A DNA stretch of 64,000 bases from Myxococcales bacterium (lineage in GTDB: Bacteria > Myxococcota_A > Polyangia > Nannocystales > Nannocystaceae). The position numbers and the translations under genes are program-made. Location of the stretch: contig JACKDU010000012.1 of assembly GCA_020633335.1 (NCBI GenBank), positions 124,001 through 188,000 of the forward strand. The letters are read 5' to 3'. Below the pieces are notes generated by a model, which was not told where the DNA came from, made no database searches, and saw nothing but the letters and a program-made list of their open reading frames with translations. Positions 8,571-17,071 of the stretch are shown here, piece after piece. Within the stretch, counting starts at the first letter, position 1. Every line of letters starts with the position of its first letter.

Positions 8571-10124
8571 CTAGGCGCCCCGCGGGCGGTGGGCGTCGCC
8601 GAGGTCCTCGGTGACGCCCGCGCTCTTCAGGCGCGCCTGCCCCGGCTGATCGGCGAGCGAGACCAGCACGCCGGCGAGGAGCGAGGCGACGAAGGCCGGC
8701 GGGAGCTCGGAGAGCTCGGCGAGGAGGGGCCCCAGCCCCGGCAGGTGGACGAGGCCGAGCTTGATGAGCGGGACCGCGACGAGGCCGGTGAGCATCGCCG
8801 CGATCGCCCCCCGTCGGGTCACCCGTCGCCAGAAGATCGAGAGGATCATCAGCGGGCAGAAGGTCGCGGCGATCCCCGACCAGCCGAAGATCACGAACCA
8901 GAAGACCGTCCGCCCGGGGGCCGCGTGGGCGACCCCGAGGGCGATCGCCAGGGCGACGAGCGCGAGGGCGAAGGTCGCCGCCCGGCTGTGGCGGACGAGC
9001 GCCGCGTCGGCGAGCTCGGGGCGGTAGATCTTCTGATAGAGGTCGCGGACCAGCGCGCTCGCGGCGAGGACCAGGAGCGAGTCGACCGTCGACATGATCG
9101 CCGCGAGGACGATGGCGATGTAGAGGCCGACGAGGAGCCCGGGCATCAGGTGCTCGACCAGCATCGGCAGCACCCGCTCGGCGTCGCCGAGGGCGTCGAC
9201 CAGGGCCTCGCCCGGGCGCGAGAAGATCGCCCGCCCGAGGAGCCCGGTGAGGACCGCGCCGGTGTCGGCGACCAGCGTCCAGGCGACCGCGACCGCGGCC
9301 CCGCGGCCGATCTCCGACTCCGAGCGCAGCGCGAGGAAGCGGACGAAGATCTGCGGCGAGCCGAGGAAGCCGAGGCCGATCGCCCCGAGGCCGATCACCG
9401 AGAGGAGCCCGGCGAGGCCGACCCCGGCGCCGCCGAGCGGGTGGAGGAGGTCGGGGTCGATCGCCGCGAGTCGATCCCATACCGCGAGCGGCCCGCCGGC
9501 GCTGACCAGCGCGACGATCGGCAGGAGCGCGAGGCCGGCGACCATCAGCGCCCCCTGGAAGATGTCGGACCAGACCACCGCGACGAAGCCGCCCGAGGTC
9601 ACGTAGGCGAGGACGACCGCGAAGCCGACCAGCGCGCCGAGGTCGTGGTCCCAGCCGAGGAAGCTCGAGAAGGCCTTGCCGGTCGCGTCGATCTGGGCGC
9701 TGACGTAGATCGTCACGAAGACCACGAGCGCGAGCGCGGCGATCCGCCGGAGGTGCTGGGTGCCGTCGCGGAACCTGGCCTCGAGGTAATCCGGGATCGT
9801 GATCGCGTCGTAGCGATCGGTGAGGCGCTTGAAGGGGCGGCTCAGGAGCATCCACGCGAGCGTCACCCCGACGACCTCGCCGACCACCACCCAGAGCGCC
9901 TTGAGGCCGACGGCCGCGCCCATCCCGGTGAGGCCGAGGAGGAGCCAGGCCGACTCGCCGGTCGCCCGCGCCGAGAAGGCGATCGCCAGGAAGCCGAGGC
10001 GCTTCGAGCCCGCGAAGTAGTCGCGGAGGTCGTGCATCCGCCGCGAGGCGGCGACGCCGATGAGCACGAGGATCGCCAGGTAGAGCGCGACGCCGACGAG
10101 GCGGGCCGCGGAAGAGCCGTCCAT
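8571..10124 (-). CDS. Sodium:solute symporter (SSS/PutP-like family)
   Basis: About 517 aa with roughly 13 hydrophobic helices and SSS features: FAGSKRLGFLAIAFSARATGESAWLLLGLTGMG near the N-terminus, IPDYLEARF, and an internal LAAIMSTVDSLLVLAASALVRDLYQKIYRP segment that is the SSS signature region. It resembles sodium/proline-type transporters, but substrate cannot be read from sequence. The ATG chosen follows GGAGG at 4 nt spacing; a GTG one codon earlier is also possible. It ends 3 nt from the convergent M56 gene. Confidence 0.9.
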   Translation of the reverse strand: MDGSSAARLVGVALYLAILVLIGVAASRRMHDLRDYFAGSKRLGFLAIAFSARATGESAWLLLGLTGMGAAVGLKALWVVVGEVVGVTLAWMLLSRPFKRLTDRYDAITIPDYLEARFRDGTQHLRRIAALALVVFVTIYVSAQIDATGKAFSSFLGWDHDLGALVGFAVVLAYVTSGGFVAVVWSDIFQGALMVAGLALLPIVALVSAGGPLAVWDRLAAIDPDLLHPLGGAGVGLAGLLSVIGLGAIGLGFLGSPQIFVRFLALRSESEIGRGAAVAVAWTLVADTGAVLTGLLGRAIFSRPGEALVDALGDAERVLPMLVEHLMPGLLVGLYIAIVLAAIMSTVDSLLVLAASALVRDLYQKIYRPELADAALVRHSRAATFALALVALAIALGVAHAAPGRTVFWFVIFGWSGIAATFCPLMILSIFWRRVTRRGAIAAMLTGLVAVPLIKLGLVHLPGLGPLLAELSELPPAFVASLLAGVLVSLADQPGQARLKSAGVTEDLGDAHRPRGA

Positions 10125-10141
10125 CACACCTCCTGCGCCCG

Positions 10142-10147
10142 AGGATA
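10142..10147 (-). promoter_or_regulatory. TATCCT element upstream of the symporter gene
   Basis: On the minus strand TATCCT lies 17 nt before the ATG, with a GGAGG ribosome-binding site in between. This gene therefore has a short leader rather than being leaderless. Confidence 0.4.
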
Positions 10148-10195
10148 CCCCCTGCGCGCTTGCGCGCGGGCGCGCGTCGGCCCATCCTCGCGGCC

Positions 10196-10969
10196 ATGCG
10201 ATTCGAGCCGCCGCTCCGCCGCGGGCGCCTGATCCGCCGCTACAAGCGCTTCTTCGCCGATCTCGAGCTCGAGGGGATCGGCGAGGTGACGGCCCACTGC
10301 CCGAACACCGGCTCGCTCCGCGGCTGCCTCGTCCCCGGCGCGCCGGTGCTCGCCCACCACTCCGACGATCCCCGCCGCCGCCTCGCCTGGACCTGGGCGG
10401 CGGTCGAGATCGACGGGACCTGGGTCGGCGTCTGGTCGGCGCGCGCCGAGGCGCTGGTGCGCGAGGCGATCGAGGGCGGCGAGCTCCTCCCCGAGCTCGC
10501 CGGCTTCCCCACGATCCAGACCCAGGTCGCCTACGGCGGCGGCCGCTCGCGGATCGACCTCCTCCTCGGCCGCGAGGGCGACCCGCGGCGGATCTACGTC
10601 GAGGTCAAGAGCACGACGATGCGCCTCGCCCCCGGGGTCGCCGCCTTCCCGGACGCGGTCACCGAGCGCGGCCGCAAGCACCTCGACGACCTCCGCGGGG
10701 TGGTGCTGGCCGGCCACCGCGCGGCCCTGGTGCTGGTGGTCCAGCGCGGCGAGTGCCCGCGCTTCGCCCCGGCGGAGGCGATCGATCCCGCGTGGACGGC
10801 CGCCCTGCGCCGGGCGATCCGGGCCGGCGTCGAGGTCTACGCGCTCGGCGTCCGCCTCGACGAACATGTCCTTGAGGCCAGCCATCGCCTGACCCTCGAG
10901 ATCGACGGGCCGGCCCGCGGGCGCGGCGAGGAGCCGGCGCAGGCGCGGAGCGGGGTGGGCCTCGCCTGA
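10196..10969 (+). CDS. sfsA: SfsA family DNA/RNA nuclease-like protein
   Basis: The SfsA family is recognised by an N-terminal OB-like part (RGRLIRRYKRFFADLELEGIGEVTAHCPNTGSLRGCLVPG) and a C-terminal PD-(D/E)XK-like part (YGGGRSRIDLLLG, YVEVKSTTMRL, AAFPDAVTERGRKHLDDL), all conserved. 257 aa, slightly longer than the usual ~235 because of a disordered C-terminal tail (RGRGEEPAQARSG). In E. coli sfsA was named for sugar-fermentation stimulation; the biochemical role remains poorly defined. The ATG at MRFEPP aligns with the family start; a frame-open extension upstream does not. It is divergent from the symporter with a ~70-nt shared promoter region. Confidence 0.93.
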   Translation: MRFEPPLRRGRLIRRYKRFFADLELEGIGEVTAHCPNTGSLRGCLVPGAPVLAHHSDDPRRRLAWTWAAVEIDGTWVGVWSARAEALVREAIEGGELLPELAGFPTIQTQVAYGGGRSRIDLLLGREGDPRRIYVEVKSTTMRLAPGVAAFPDAVTERGRKHLDDLRGVVLAGHRAALVLVVQRGECPRFAPAEAIDPAWTAALRRAIRAGVEVYALGVRLDEHVLEASHRLTLEIDGPARGRGEEPAQARSGVGLA

Positions 10970-11175
10970 GGTCGGAGACGCGACCACAGCGGCCCACCGA
11001 CGGCCTCGCGCGGGCCTGCGCGGGGTCTGCATCGCTGTGTCCTTGAGGCCAGCTTCTCACCGAAGGTCAGCGTCGTTCGAAGGTGGAGTGGGGGCTGGCG
11101 GCCCCGCGGGCGCGGCGTCGTTCGGCTATGCGCGGCCGGTGCCGGCGGATACTCTAGAGCTTCGGGAGGTCACGC

Positions 11176-11631
11176 ATGTCTTCGAGCCTCGTCAGCGTCC
11201 AGTACAAGATCAACGCGGCGTACACGGCGGAGGCGTTCACCGACCTCCTCCGGCGATCGACCCTGGCGGAGCGCCGACCGGTCGAGGACGCCGAGTGCAT
11301 CAAGCAGATGGTCCAGGGGGGCAACCTCGCCGTGACCGCCTGGCAGGGCAAGCGCCTCGTCGGCATCGCCCGCTCGGTCACCGACTTCGCCTATTGCTGC
11401 TACCTCTCCGACCTCGCGGTCGATCACTCCTTCCAGGGGGTCGGCGTCGGCCGCCGCCTCGTCCAGCTCATGCAGGAGCAGCTCGGGCCGCGCTGCACGT
11501 TGATCGCCCTCGCGGCCCCGGACGCCAACGACTACTACCTGCACGTCGGCTTTGAGCCCCACCCGCGGGCGTGGGTGCTGCGGCCGGGATCGCGGGTGCA
11601 CCTCGGCCCCGGCGCGGCGCCGCAGCGCTGA
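11176..11631 (+). CDS. GNAT-family N-acetyltransferase
   Basis: 151 aa. Acetyl-CoA binding motif A is clear: CYLSDLAVDHSFQGVGVGRRLVQLMQEQLG (Q/RxxGxG/A), followed by a beta strand CTLIALAAPDANDYYLHVGFEPH typical of motif B. The N-terminal part (AEAFTDLLRRSTLAERRPV) resembles bacterial GNATs of unknown substrate. GGGAGG lies about 6 nt before the ATG. It stands alone between sfsA and a minus-strand gene. Confidence 0.9.
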   Translation: MSSSLVSVQYKINAAYTAEAFTDLLRRSTLAERRPVEDAECIKQMVQGGNLAVTAWQGKRLVGIARSVTDFAYCCYLSDLAVDHSFQGVGVGRRLVQLMQEQLGPRCTLIALAAPDANDYYLHVGFEPHPRAWVLRPGSRVHLGPGAAPQR

Positions 11632-11704
11632 GCACTTCGGGAGAGGAGCGGTGGACCGCGTCGCCGCGCCGCCCGGCGGCCGACGACGACGCGGTCCCCT
11701 CAGG

Positions 11705-12259
11705 TCAGCAGGCCCGCGCCGGGCGAGCGCTCACCTCGTGCTCGCGGCCGAGGGCCAGGAGCTTGCCGTAGAGCCGCGAGCGGGCCGCCGGGTCGCCGGG
11801 GCGCGCCCAGTCGCGGCCGATCGCCGCCCAGTCGGGATCGTCGGGGTCGAGCCCGAGGGTGGCGATGAAGTGCTCGTCGACGATCAGGAAGTGCCGACGA
11901 TAGGCGAGGAGGAAGCCGCCGTGGTCGCGGCGGATCGCGCTCGCCTCCTCGTAGCGCGCCGACCAGATGTTCCAGTGGGCGCTGGCGCCGGGCGGGTAGA
12001 GGAGGGTGCCGAAGTCGTCCTCGTCGTCGTCGGCGCCGCCGAGCACCCGGGCGGCGTGGTTCCAGCCGGCGAAGCCGTGCTCGTCGGCGATCCGGGCGAG
12101 GCAGTGGCGGCGGCGGACGGCCGCCTGCAGCCCCTCGTCGTCGAGCTCGCGGAGCTCGCGGTGGTGGCGGAGGCGCGTGAGGGCTGCGGGATCGCCGGCC
12201 TGGGCCGCGCGGTGGAGGGCGCGCGCCCTCGTCTTCAGGATCTGGATCGGGTCAACCAT
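11705..12259 (-). CDS. Conserved hypothetical protein (helical N-terminus, possibly ankyrin-type)
   Basis: 184 aa, soluble, no signal peptide. The N-terminus LKTRARALHRAAQAGDPAALTRLRHHRELRELDDEGLQAAVRRRHCLARIADEHGFAGWNHAARVLGG resembles proteins starting with a degenerate ankyrin/helical segment followed by the RxHCLxxIAxExGFxxWxxLK-type motif I recall from small bacterial ankyrin proteins. An acidic GGADDDEDDFG turn separates a C-terminal domain (HWNIWSARYEEASAIRRDHGGFLLAYRRHFLIVDEHFIATLGLDPDDPDWAAIGRDWARP). Function is unknown. GGAGA lies 5 nt before the ATG. Confidence 0.75.
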   Translation of the reverse strand: MVDPIQILKTRARALHRAAQAGDPAALTRLRHHRELRELDDEGLQAAVRRRHCLARIADEHGFAGWNHAARVLGGADDDEDDFGTLLYPPGASAHWNIWSARYEEASAIRRDHGGFLLAYRRHFLIVDEHFIATLGLDPDDPDWAAIGRDWARPGDPAARSRLYGKLLALGREHEVSARPARAC

Positions 12260-12508
12260 GCTCGTCTCCTCTCGTGGGGGCCGCCTCCGCGCCGAGGGCC
12301 CGAGGGAGCTTCGCTAGGTCGCGCTCCGATGGTGGCTGGTTCTTCGGACAGGCAGGGTGAGTGGTCTTTCGGCGGACGAGGCGCCCCTGCGCACCTCGAA
12401 GCGAGGGATAACACGATCGTCCGGGCGCGTCGACCGGGCCGGGGGCTGGCCCGCTCGAACGGTGGTTTGGCGCGCTTCGGGCCGCTTCTCGGCGACCTGA
12501 GTGGGGGC

Positions 12509-12514
12509 TATGCT
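12509..12514 (+). promoter_or_regulatory. GCTATGCT -10 element of aroE
   Basis: TATGCT ends 7 nt before the ATG at 12522, within GGCTATGCTG. The first ATG of the open frame (12510) lies inside this hexamer, which supports the later start and a leaderless mRNA. Confidence 0.5.
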
Positions 12515-12521
12515 GCCGTGG

Positions 12522-13343
12522 ATGCGCCGCTGCTTCGGGGTCCTCGGCGATCCGATCGCCCACTCGCGCTCGCCGGCGATGCACGCGGCCGCCTTCGCGG
12601 CGCTCGGCCTCCCGCACGTCTACCTCGCCTTCCACGTCCGGCCCGAGGGGCTCGCGGCTGCGCTCGCGGGCGCGGCCGCGCTCGGCCTCGGCGGGCTCAA
12701 CCTGACGCTGCCCCACAAGCGGGCGGCGCTCCCCCTGGTCGACGCGCTCAGCGACGTCGCCCGGCGGATCGGCGCGGTCAACACGGTGATCCTCCGCGAC
12801 GGCCGCCTCGTCGGCGACAACACCGACAGCCCGGGCTTCGCGGCCGCGCTCCGCCAGCTCGACGCGCGGCCGATCCGGCGGGCGCTGGTCCTCGGCGGCG
12901 GCGGGGCGTCGCTGGCGGTGATCGACGCGCTCCTCGGCGAGCTCGGGGCCGAGGCGGTGCGCTGGGTGAGCCGCGCGCCCGAGCGCCTCGAGGCGCCGGC
13001 CGGGGTCGATCGCTCGCGCCTGGCCTGCGTCGGCTACGAGGCGCTCGCGGGCCCGCTCGACGCCGATCTCCTGGTCAACTGCACGACCGTCGGCATGCAC
13101 GGGGGCGCGGCCGCGTTCCCGGTCGAGCTCGCGCTCGACACCCTCGACGCCGGCGCGCGGGTCGTCGACATCGTCTACCCGCGGCCGCCGGGGGGCCTCC
13201 TCGACCGCGCCGAGGCGCTCGGGCACGCGGTCCAGGACGGCCGCGAGATGCTCCTCTGGCAGGGGGTGCTGGCGCTCGAACGCTGGCTCGAGCTCGAGGT
13301 GCCGGCGGAGGCGGTCGCGGCGATGCGGGCGACGCTCTTCTGA
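12522..13343 (+). CDS. aroE: Shikimate dehydrogenase
   Basis: 273 aa from the chosen ATG. It catalyses NADPH-dependent reduction of 3-dehydroshikimate to shikimate in the cytoplasm (aromatic amino acid pathway). N-terminal GDPIAHSRSPAMH carries the shikimate-binding Ser-x-Ser. NLTLPHK (usual NVTxPxK) has the catalytic Lys, and GDNTDSPGF has the catalytic Asp of NTDxxG. The Rossmann loop LVLGGGGASLAV is present, although the third position differs from the usual GxGGA/G. C-terminal VVDIVYPRPPGGLLDRAEALGHAVQDGREMLLWQG matches the family end. It is isolated from other aro genes. Confidence 0.95.
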   Translation: MRRCFGVLGDPIAHSRSPAMHAAAFAALGLPHVYLAFHVRPEGLAAALAGAAALGLGGLNLTLPHKRAALPLVDALSDVARRIGAVNTVILRDGRLVGDNTDSPGFAAALRQLDARPIRRALVLGGGGASLAVIDALLGELGAEAVRWVSRAPERLEAPAGVDRSRLACVGYEALAGPLDADLLVNCTTVGMHGGAAAFPVELALDTLDAGARVVDIVYPRPPGGLLDRAEALGHAVQDGREMLLWQGVLALERWLELEVPAEAVAAMRATLF

Positions 13344-13385
13344 GGTGTCCACCGGCCGCTGCTCGGCCGCGGCGGGGCCGCGGCG

Positions 13386-14543
13386 CTAGAACACCGGGCA
13401 AGGGTCCATCGCGCCGTAGCAGGAGACGCGCCCGTCTCGGGTGAGGAGGCAGCGCGACGAGAGCGCTGCGATCGGGAAGCTCCGCGGGCGCAGCGGGTTC
13501 TCCGTGGGATCCCAGCAGGTGGTCGCGCGATCCGTGATCGCACAATCGAGTCGCCCGAAGCTGACGACATCCCGGAGCCCCGAGGGAAACGTCGACACCA
13601 CGATCCCCGCTTCGGGGTAGCGGCTCCCGCCGAAGCAGAGGAGCTCGCCGTCCTCCTCAAAGTGCGCGCAGAAGCCACCTCTCACGGCCATCACGGCGCG
13701 GACCCGGGAGGCGCCGCTGGGCGGGAATTTCTCCGCGCGCTCGACTCGCTCGCCGTCGCCGCAAGAGAGCGCGCCGGCCTGATCAATCGCACACACCCCG
13801 CCGGCGGAGACCGCCACGTCGACGGCTCGCTCGATCCCCCGAGTCCGCGTGGCGCTCCCGTCCTTCCAGCACAGGAGCGCGCCGTCCCCGTCGATCGCGC
13901 ATCCGCGTCCCTGGGCGTAGTCGATCACGCGAGCGCCCGCGACGCCCTCGACGTCGCGGATCCTCGGCGGGGCGTCGTGGCCATCGGCTGCGACCCAGCG
14001 CCAGCAGGAGACGCGGCCATCCGTGCGCAAGGCGCAGCCGCGCATCCACGACCCCTGAATGTCTGTTGCGCCGGCGCCACCGAGGTCGATCCGCTCGTAG
14101 CGGATCGGCGATCGCGCTCGCCGACACCTGATCTCGCCGTCACGCTTGAGCGCGCAGCCAGGGATGATCTCGTCGACGCCGGCGTCCAGGCCCTCGGTCA
14201 CGCGGGGCCCGCCGACGCCACAGCCCTGGCGAAGGACAGGGAGCTCATAGGGGGCGCAGGCCGCCGTCGTCTGTGGGAAGCACTCCGAGGGTCCGTACCA
14301 GCACGCGTGGTGCCCGGAGTCCAGGAGCCCGCAATGGGACGTGATCCCCTTGTCGTCGCTCGTGGCGATCGCGACGAGCTTCGCCGGCGACGGGAGCTCG
14401 TGCCGGACGGCCGACGGGAACGCCTCGTCCGGAAACGCTGGCGGAGGCGCGCTGGTTTCGACCGCCGAGGGCGGCTCCAGGCGCTCCGGTCGGCCGCACG
14501 CGAGGACCAGGAGCGCTCCGACGAGGAGCGAGCCCCGCCTCAC
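13386..14543 (-). CDS. RCC1-repeat-like lipoprotein
   Basis: 385 aa. Signal peptide with lipobox GALLVLAC (Cys16). The body consists of ~50-residue repeats each with a Cys and a Trp/Gly turn (GCALRTDGRVSCWRW, GCAIDGDGALLCWKDG, VCAIDQAGALSCGDG, FCAHFEEDGELLCFGG, DCAITDRATTCWD, RCLLTRDGRVSCYG). This is the degenerate RCC1/BLIP-II beta-propeller repeat common in myxobacterial lipoproteins; about six blades are visible. Outer-membrane location is inferred. Its start codon overlaps the stop of the upstream histidine kinase by 4 nt, so it is translated in the same operon as the B12 photosensor and kinase. Whether it shares their function is unknown. Confidence 0.88.
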   Translation of the reverse strand: MRRGSLLVGALLVLACGRPERLEPPSAVETSAPPPAFPDEAFPSAVRHELPSPAKLVAIATSDDKGITSHCGLLDSGHHACWYGPSECFPQTTAACAPYELPVLRQGCGVGGPRVTEGLDAGVDEIIPGCALKRDGEIRCRRARSPIRYERIDLGGAGATDIQGSWMRGCALRTDGRVSCWRWVAADGHDAPPRIRDVEGVAGARVIDYAQGRGCAIDGDGALLCWKDGSATRTRGIERAVDVAVSAGGVCAIDQAGALSCGDGERVERAEKFPPSGASRVRAVMAVRGGFCAHFEEDGELLCFGGSRYPEAGIVVSTFPSGLRDVVSFGRLDCAITDRATTCWDPTENPLRPRSFPIAALSSRCLLTRDGRVSCYGAMDPCPVF

Positions 14544-16147
14544 GGGCGCCCTTGGTCAGCGTCGACCACGACCCGCTCGATCAGCGCGGCGATCTCCGCC
14601 GCGTACGCCGGCTTGGTGAGGAGGCCGTCGAAGGCGTCCTCGCGGGCGATCGCCGCCGCCGCGTCGCCGCCGTGGGCGGTGAGGGCGACGATCGGCGGGC
14701 CCTCCGGGTGGGCGCCGCGGATCGCCCGGCCGCCGCCGCCGGGCATCTCGACGTCGACGATCGCCAGGTCGAAGGGGCGGGCGCCCAGGGCCTCGATCGC
14801 CGCCGTCGCGTCGCCGACGTCGACGACCCGGTGACCGAGCGACTCGAGCTCGGCGCGGAGGAGGACGCGGCTCAGCGGCTCGTCGTCGGCGATCAGGATC
14901 TCGAGGGCCCGGCGCGCGCGGGGGGCCGTCGGGCCCGCGGGCTCGGCGGCCGCCTCGGCGATCGCCAGCGGCCGCAGGGGCAGGGTGAGGGTGAAGGTCG
15001 CGCCGCGCCCGGGCTCGCTCTCGACCCGGACCTCGCCGCCGTGCCCGCGGAGGAGGCGGCGGACGATCGCCAGGCCGAGGCCGGTCGTCTTCTCGCCCTC
15101 GGTCCCCGGGCGGCCGGCGCGGAAGGGCTCGAAGAGCGCGTCCAGGTGCTCCGCGTCGATGCCGATCCCGTGATCGGCGACGCTGATCGTCGCCTCGCCG
15201 CCCGCGTAGGTGATCGCCACCTCGACCAGGCCGCCGGGGTAGGAGAACTTGATCGCGTTGGTCAGGACGTTGGTGAGCGCCTGGTTGATCTTGTGGGGAT
15301 CGAGGGCGGCCCGGCGAGCTGCGGGCGGCGCCTCGTCGGCCCTTAGCTCGACCGAGATCTTCTTCTGACGGCCGAGCTCACGGGCGAGGCGGACGGCGCG
15401 GTCGACCAGCGCCGGGAGGTCGCAGGCCACCAGCGCGAGGCGGACCGTCCCCGACTCGAGGCTCGTGAGGTCGAGGAGATCCTCGACGAGCGCGAGCATG
15501 TGCTCGCTCGAGCTCTGCAGGTGATCGAGCATCTCGCGGTGGCGATCGCTGAGGAGCTCGCGGGTCTCGCCGATCAGGTGCCTGGTGAGCCCGAGGACCG
15601 CCGCCAGCGGGTTTCGGAGGTCGTGGGCGGCCATCCCCAGGAGCTCGTTCTTCTCGCGGTTGAGCTCCTCGAGGCGGACGTTGCGGAGGGCGAGCTCGCG
15701 GTAGACGGTCGTCAGCTCGTTGTTGAGCCGGCTCATCTCGAGATAGAGGTGCTCGGGCTCCTGGCTCCGCCGGGCCGCGTCCCGCTCCTTGAGCGCGGCC
15801 CGGAGGAGGTTGGTCTGCTCGTTGTTGATCCGCGAGAGTTCGTCGATCAGCGTGAGGAGATCGTGGTGGGCGCGGCTGGCGAAGAGGAGGACCTCGTGGT
15901 CGATCCGCGCCCCCGCGAATTGAAAGGGGACCGCCCGCCCCCGCAGCGGGATCACCAGCTCCCAGCCGATCGCATGCCCCTCGCGCCGGATCTCATCGAG
16001 GAGCGCCGCGAGCTTGCCGCGGCTCCCGGGGCCGACGAGGTCGCTCACGGGGTCACCGGGCGCCAGCGGGGGCGCCTCCGCGTGGAGGCGGACGAGCTCG
16101 CGGACACGATCCTCGGGGTCGATCAAGAGGGCGATCTGCTCGTTCAC
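14540..16147 (-). CDS. Soluble hybrid histidine kinase coupled to a B12 photosensor
   Basis: 535 aa, no TM helices. The N-terminal ~100 residues form a PAS-like fold (SRGKLAALLDEIRREGHAIGWELVIPLRGRAVPFQFAGARI), followed by a coiled coil (ELSRINNEQTNLLRAALKERD, LNNELTTVYRELALRNVRLEELNREKNEL). HisKA box AAHDLRNPLAAVLG (~173), N-box INQALTNVLTNAIKFS, G1 VADHGIGID, G2 EKTTGLGLAIVRR. The C-terminal REC domain has ILIADDEPLSRV, phospho-Asp AIVDVEMPG (~461) and Lys in TKPAYAAE. It overlaps the upstream cobalamin-binding gene by 4 nt, so the two are translationally coupled. The natural reading is that the B12 protein gates this kinase. Confidence 0.93.
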   Translation of the reverse strand: MNEQIALLIDPEDRVRELVRLHAEAPPLAPGDPVSDLVGPGSRGKLAALLDEIRREGHAIGWELVIPLRGRAVPFQFAGARIDHEVLLFASRAHHDLLTLIDELSRINNEQTNLLRAALKERDAARRSQEPEHLYLEMSRLNNELTTVYRELALRNVRLEELNREKNELLGMAAHDLRNPLAAVLGLTRHLIGETRELLSDRHREMLDHLQSSSEHMLALVEDLLDLTSLESGTVRLALVACDLPALVDRAVRLARELGRQKKISVELRADEAPPAARRAALDPHKINQALTNVLTNAIKFSYPGGLVEVAITYAGGEATISVADHGIGIDAEHLDALFEPFRAGRPGTEGEKTTGLGLAIVRRLLRGHGGEVRVESEPGRGATFTLTLPLRPLAIAEAAAEPAGPTAPRARRALEILIADDEPLSRVLLRAELESLGHRVVDVGDATAAIEALGARPFDLAIVDVEMPGGGGRAIRGAHPEGPPIVALTAHGGDAAAAIAREDAFDGLLTKPAYAAEIAALIERVVVDADQGRP

Positions 16148-16818
16148 GGCGCTGCGTTCCTGGCGTCGACGAGGTGGTCGGCGAGGGTCACCGCCGAGGC
16201 CGCGTCGCGGGTGAAGCCGTCCGCGCCGACCTCGCGCCAGCGCGCCTCGTCCCCCGCGAAGGCGCCGCCGCCGACCAGGACGATCGTCCGCGCGAGGGCG
16301 GCGTCGGCCCGGAGCGCCGCGATCACCTCGCGGACCCGGGCGACGTGCCTCGGCATCGTCGCCGAGAGGGCGACGAGGTCGGCCCGTCGATCGCGGGCGG
16401 CCGCGACGATCGACTCGGAGGGGAGGTTCGCGCCGAGGTAGTAGGTGTCCCAGCCGTCGAGCTCGAAGAGGTCGGCGACCATCCTCAGGCCGATCTCGTG
16501 GAGCTCCGCCCCGACGCAGGCGGCGATCATCCGCCGGTCGCGGCGGCGGGCCGCGAAGATCTGGGGGTAGAGGATCGCCATGAGCTGCTGGGTCGCGGCG
16601 CTGATGAAGTGCTCCTGGGCGATCGAGAGCTCGTTGCGCTCCCAGCGGCGACCGACCTCGCGGAGCACCGGCTCAAAGACCTCGAGGTAGATCTCCTGGA
16701 TCGCCAGGCGCCCCGAATTCACGGCGTCGAGGATCATCGCCGTCGCGTCTCGGCGACGGGCGGCGAGGAGGGCGTCGAGGTAGCGCCCCGCGAGCTCTTC
16801 CGGGGACGGGGTGTCCAT
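16144..16818 (-). CDS. Standalone CarH-like adenosylcobalamin photosensory protein
   Basis: 224 aa. The helical bundle (residues ~5-90) carries W59-x9-E69-H70. This W-x9-EH motif places Trp/Glu/His over the adenosyl group in CarH/LitR light sensors. The Rossmann-type B12 domain follows with E105-L-H107-E-I-G110 (ExHxxG, His as lower axial ligand), SATMP (~152-156) and VGGGAF (~182-187). The protein lacks the MerR-type DNA-binding domain of CarH, so output must go through a partner. The next gene, overlapping by 4 nt, is a soluble hybrid kinase. Enzymatic B12 domains (methionine synthase type) lack the W-x9-EH motif. The start ATG was chosen because the B12 helical domain begins right after it; upstream open frame has no similarity. 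Confidence 0.92.
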   Translation of the reverse strand: MDTPSPEELAGRYLDALLAARRRDATAMILDAVNSGRLAIQEIYLEVFEPVLREVGRRWERNELSIAQEHFISAATQQLMAILYPQIFAARRRDRRMIAACVGAELHEIGLRMVADLFELDGWDTYYLGANLPSESIVAAARDRRADLVALSATMPRHVARVREVIAALRADAALARTIVLVGGGAFAGDEARWREVGADGFTRDAASAVTLADHLVDARNAAP

Positions 16819-17071
16819 GGGCAGGTCGCGGGGGTTCTCCCGCGAGTCCGGAGGATCTTGAACCTGAGGCGCTTGGACGACAAGCCTCGCCCCGGGCCGC
16901 GGGCGCGCCGTCGGGGGCTCGTGGCCTCGACGGCGCGCGTGGTTGCGCCAGCATCTGCGCTCGATGAGGCCTCTGCATGGTCCGCGGCGACGCCCCGCCG
17001 GGCGGTCGCGCGGTCGCGCCGCGATCGCCTGACCTCTGCGCTTGACGGGTCGGCGCGGACGCGAAAAAACC

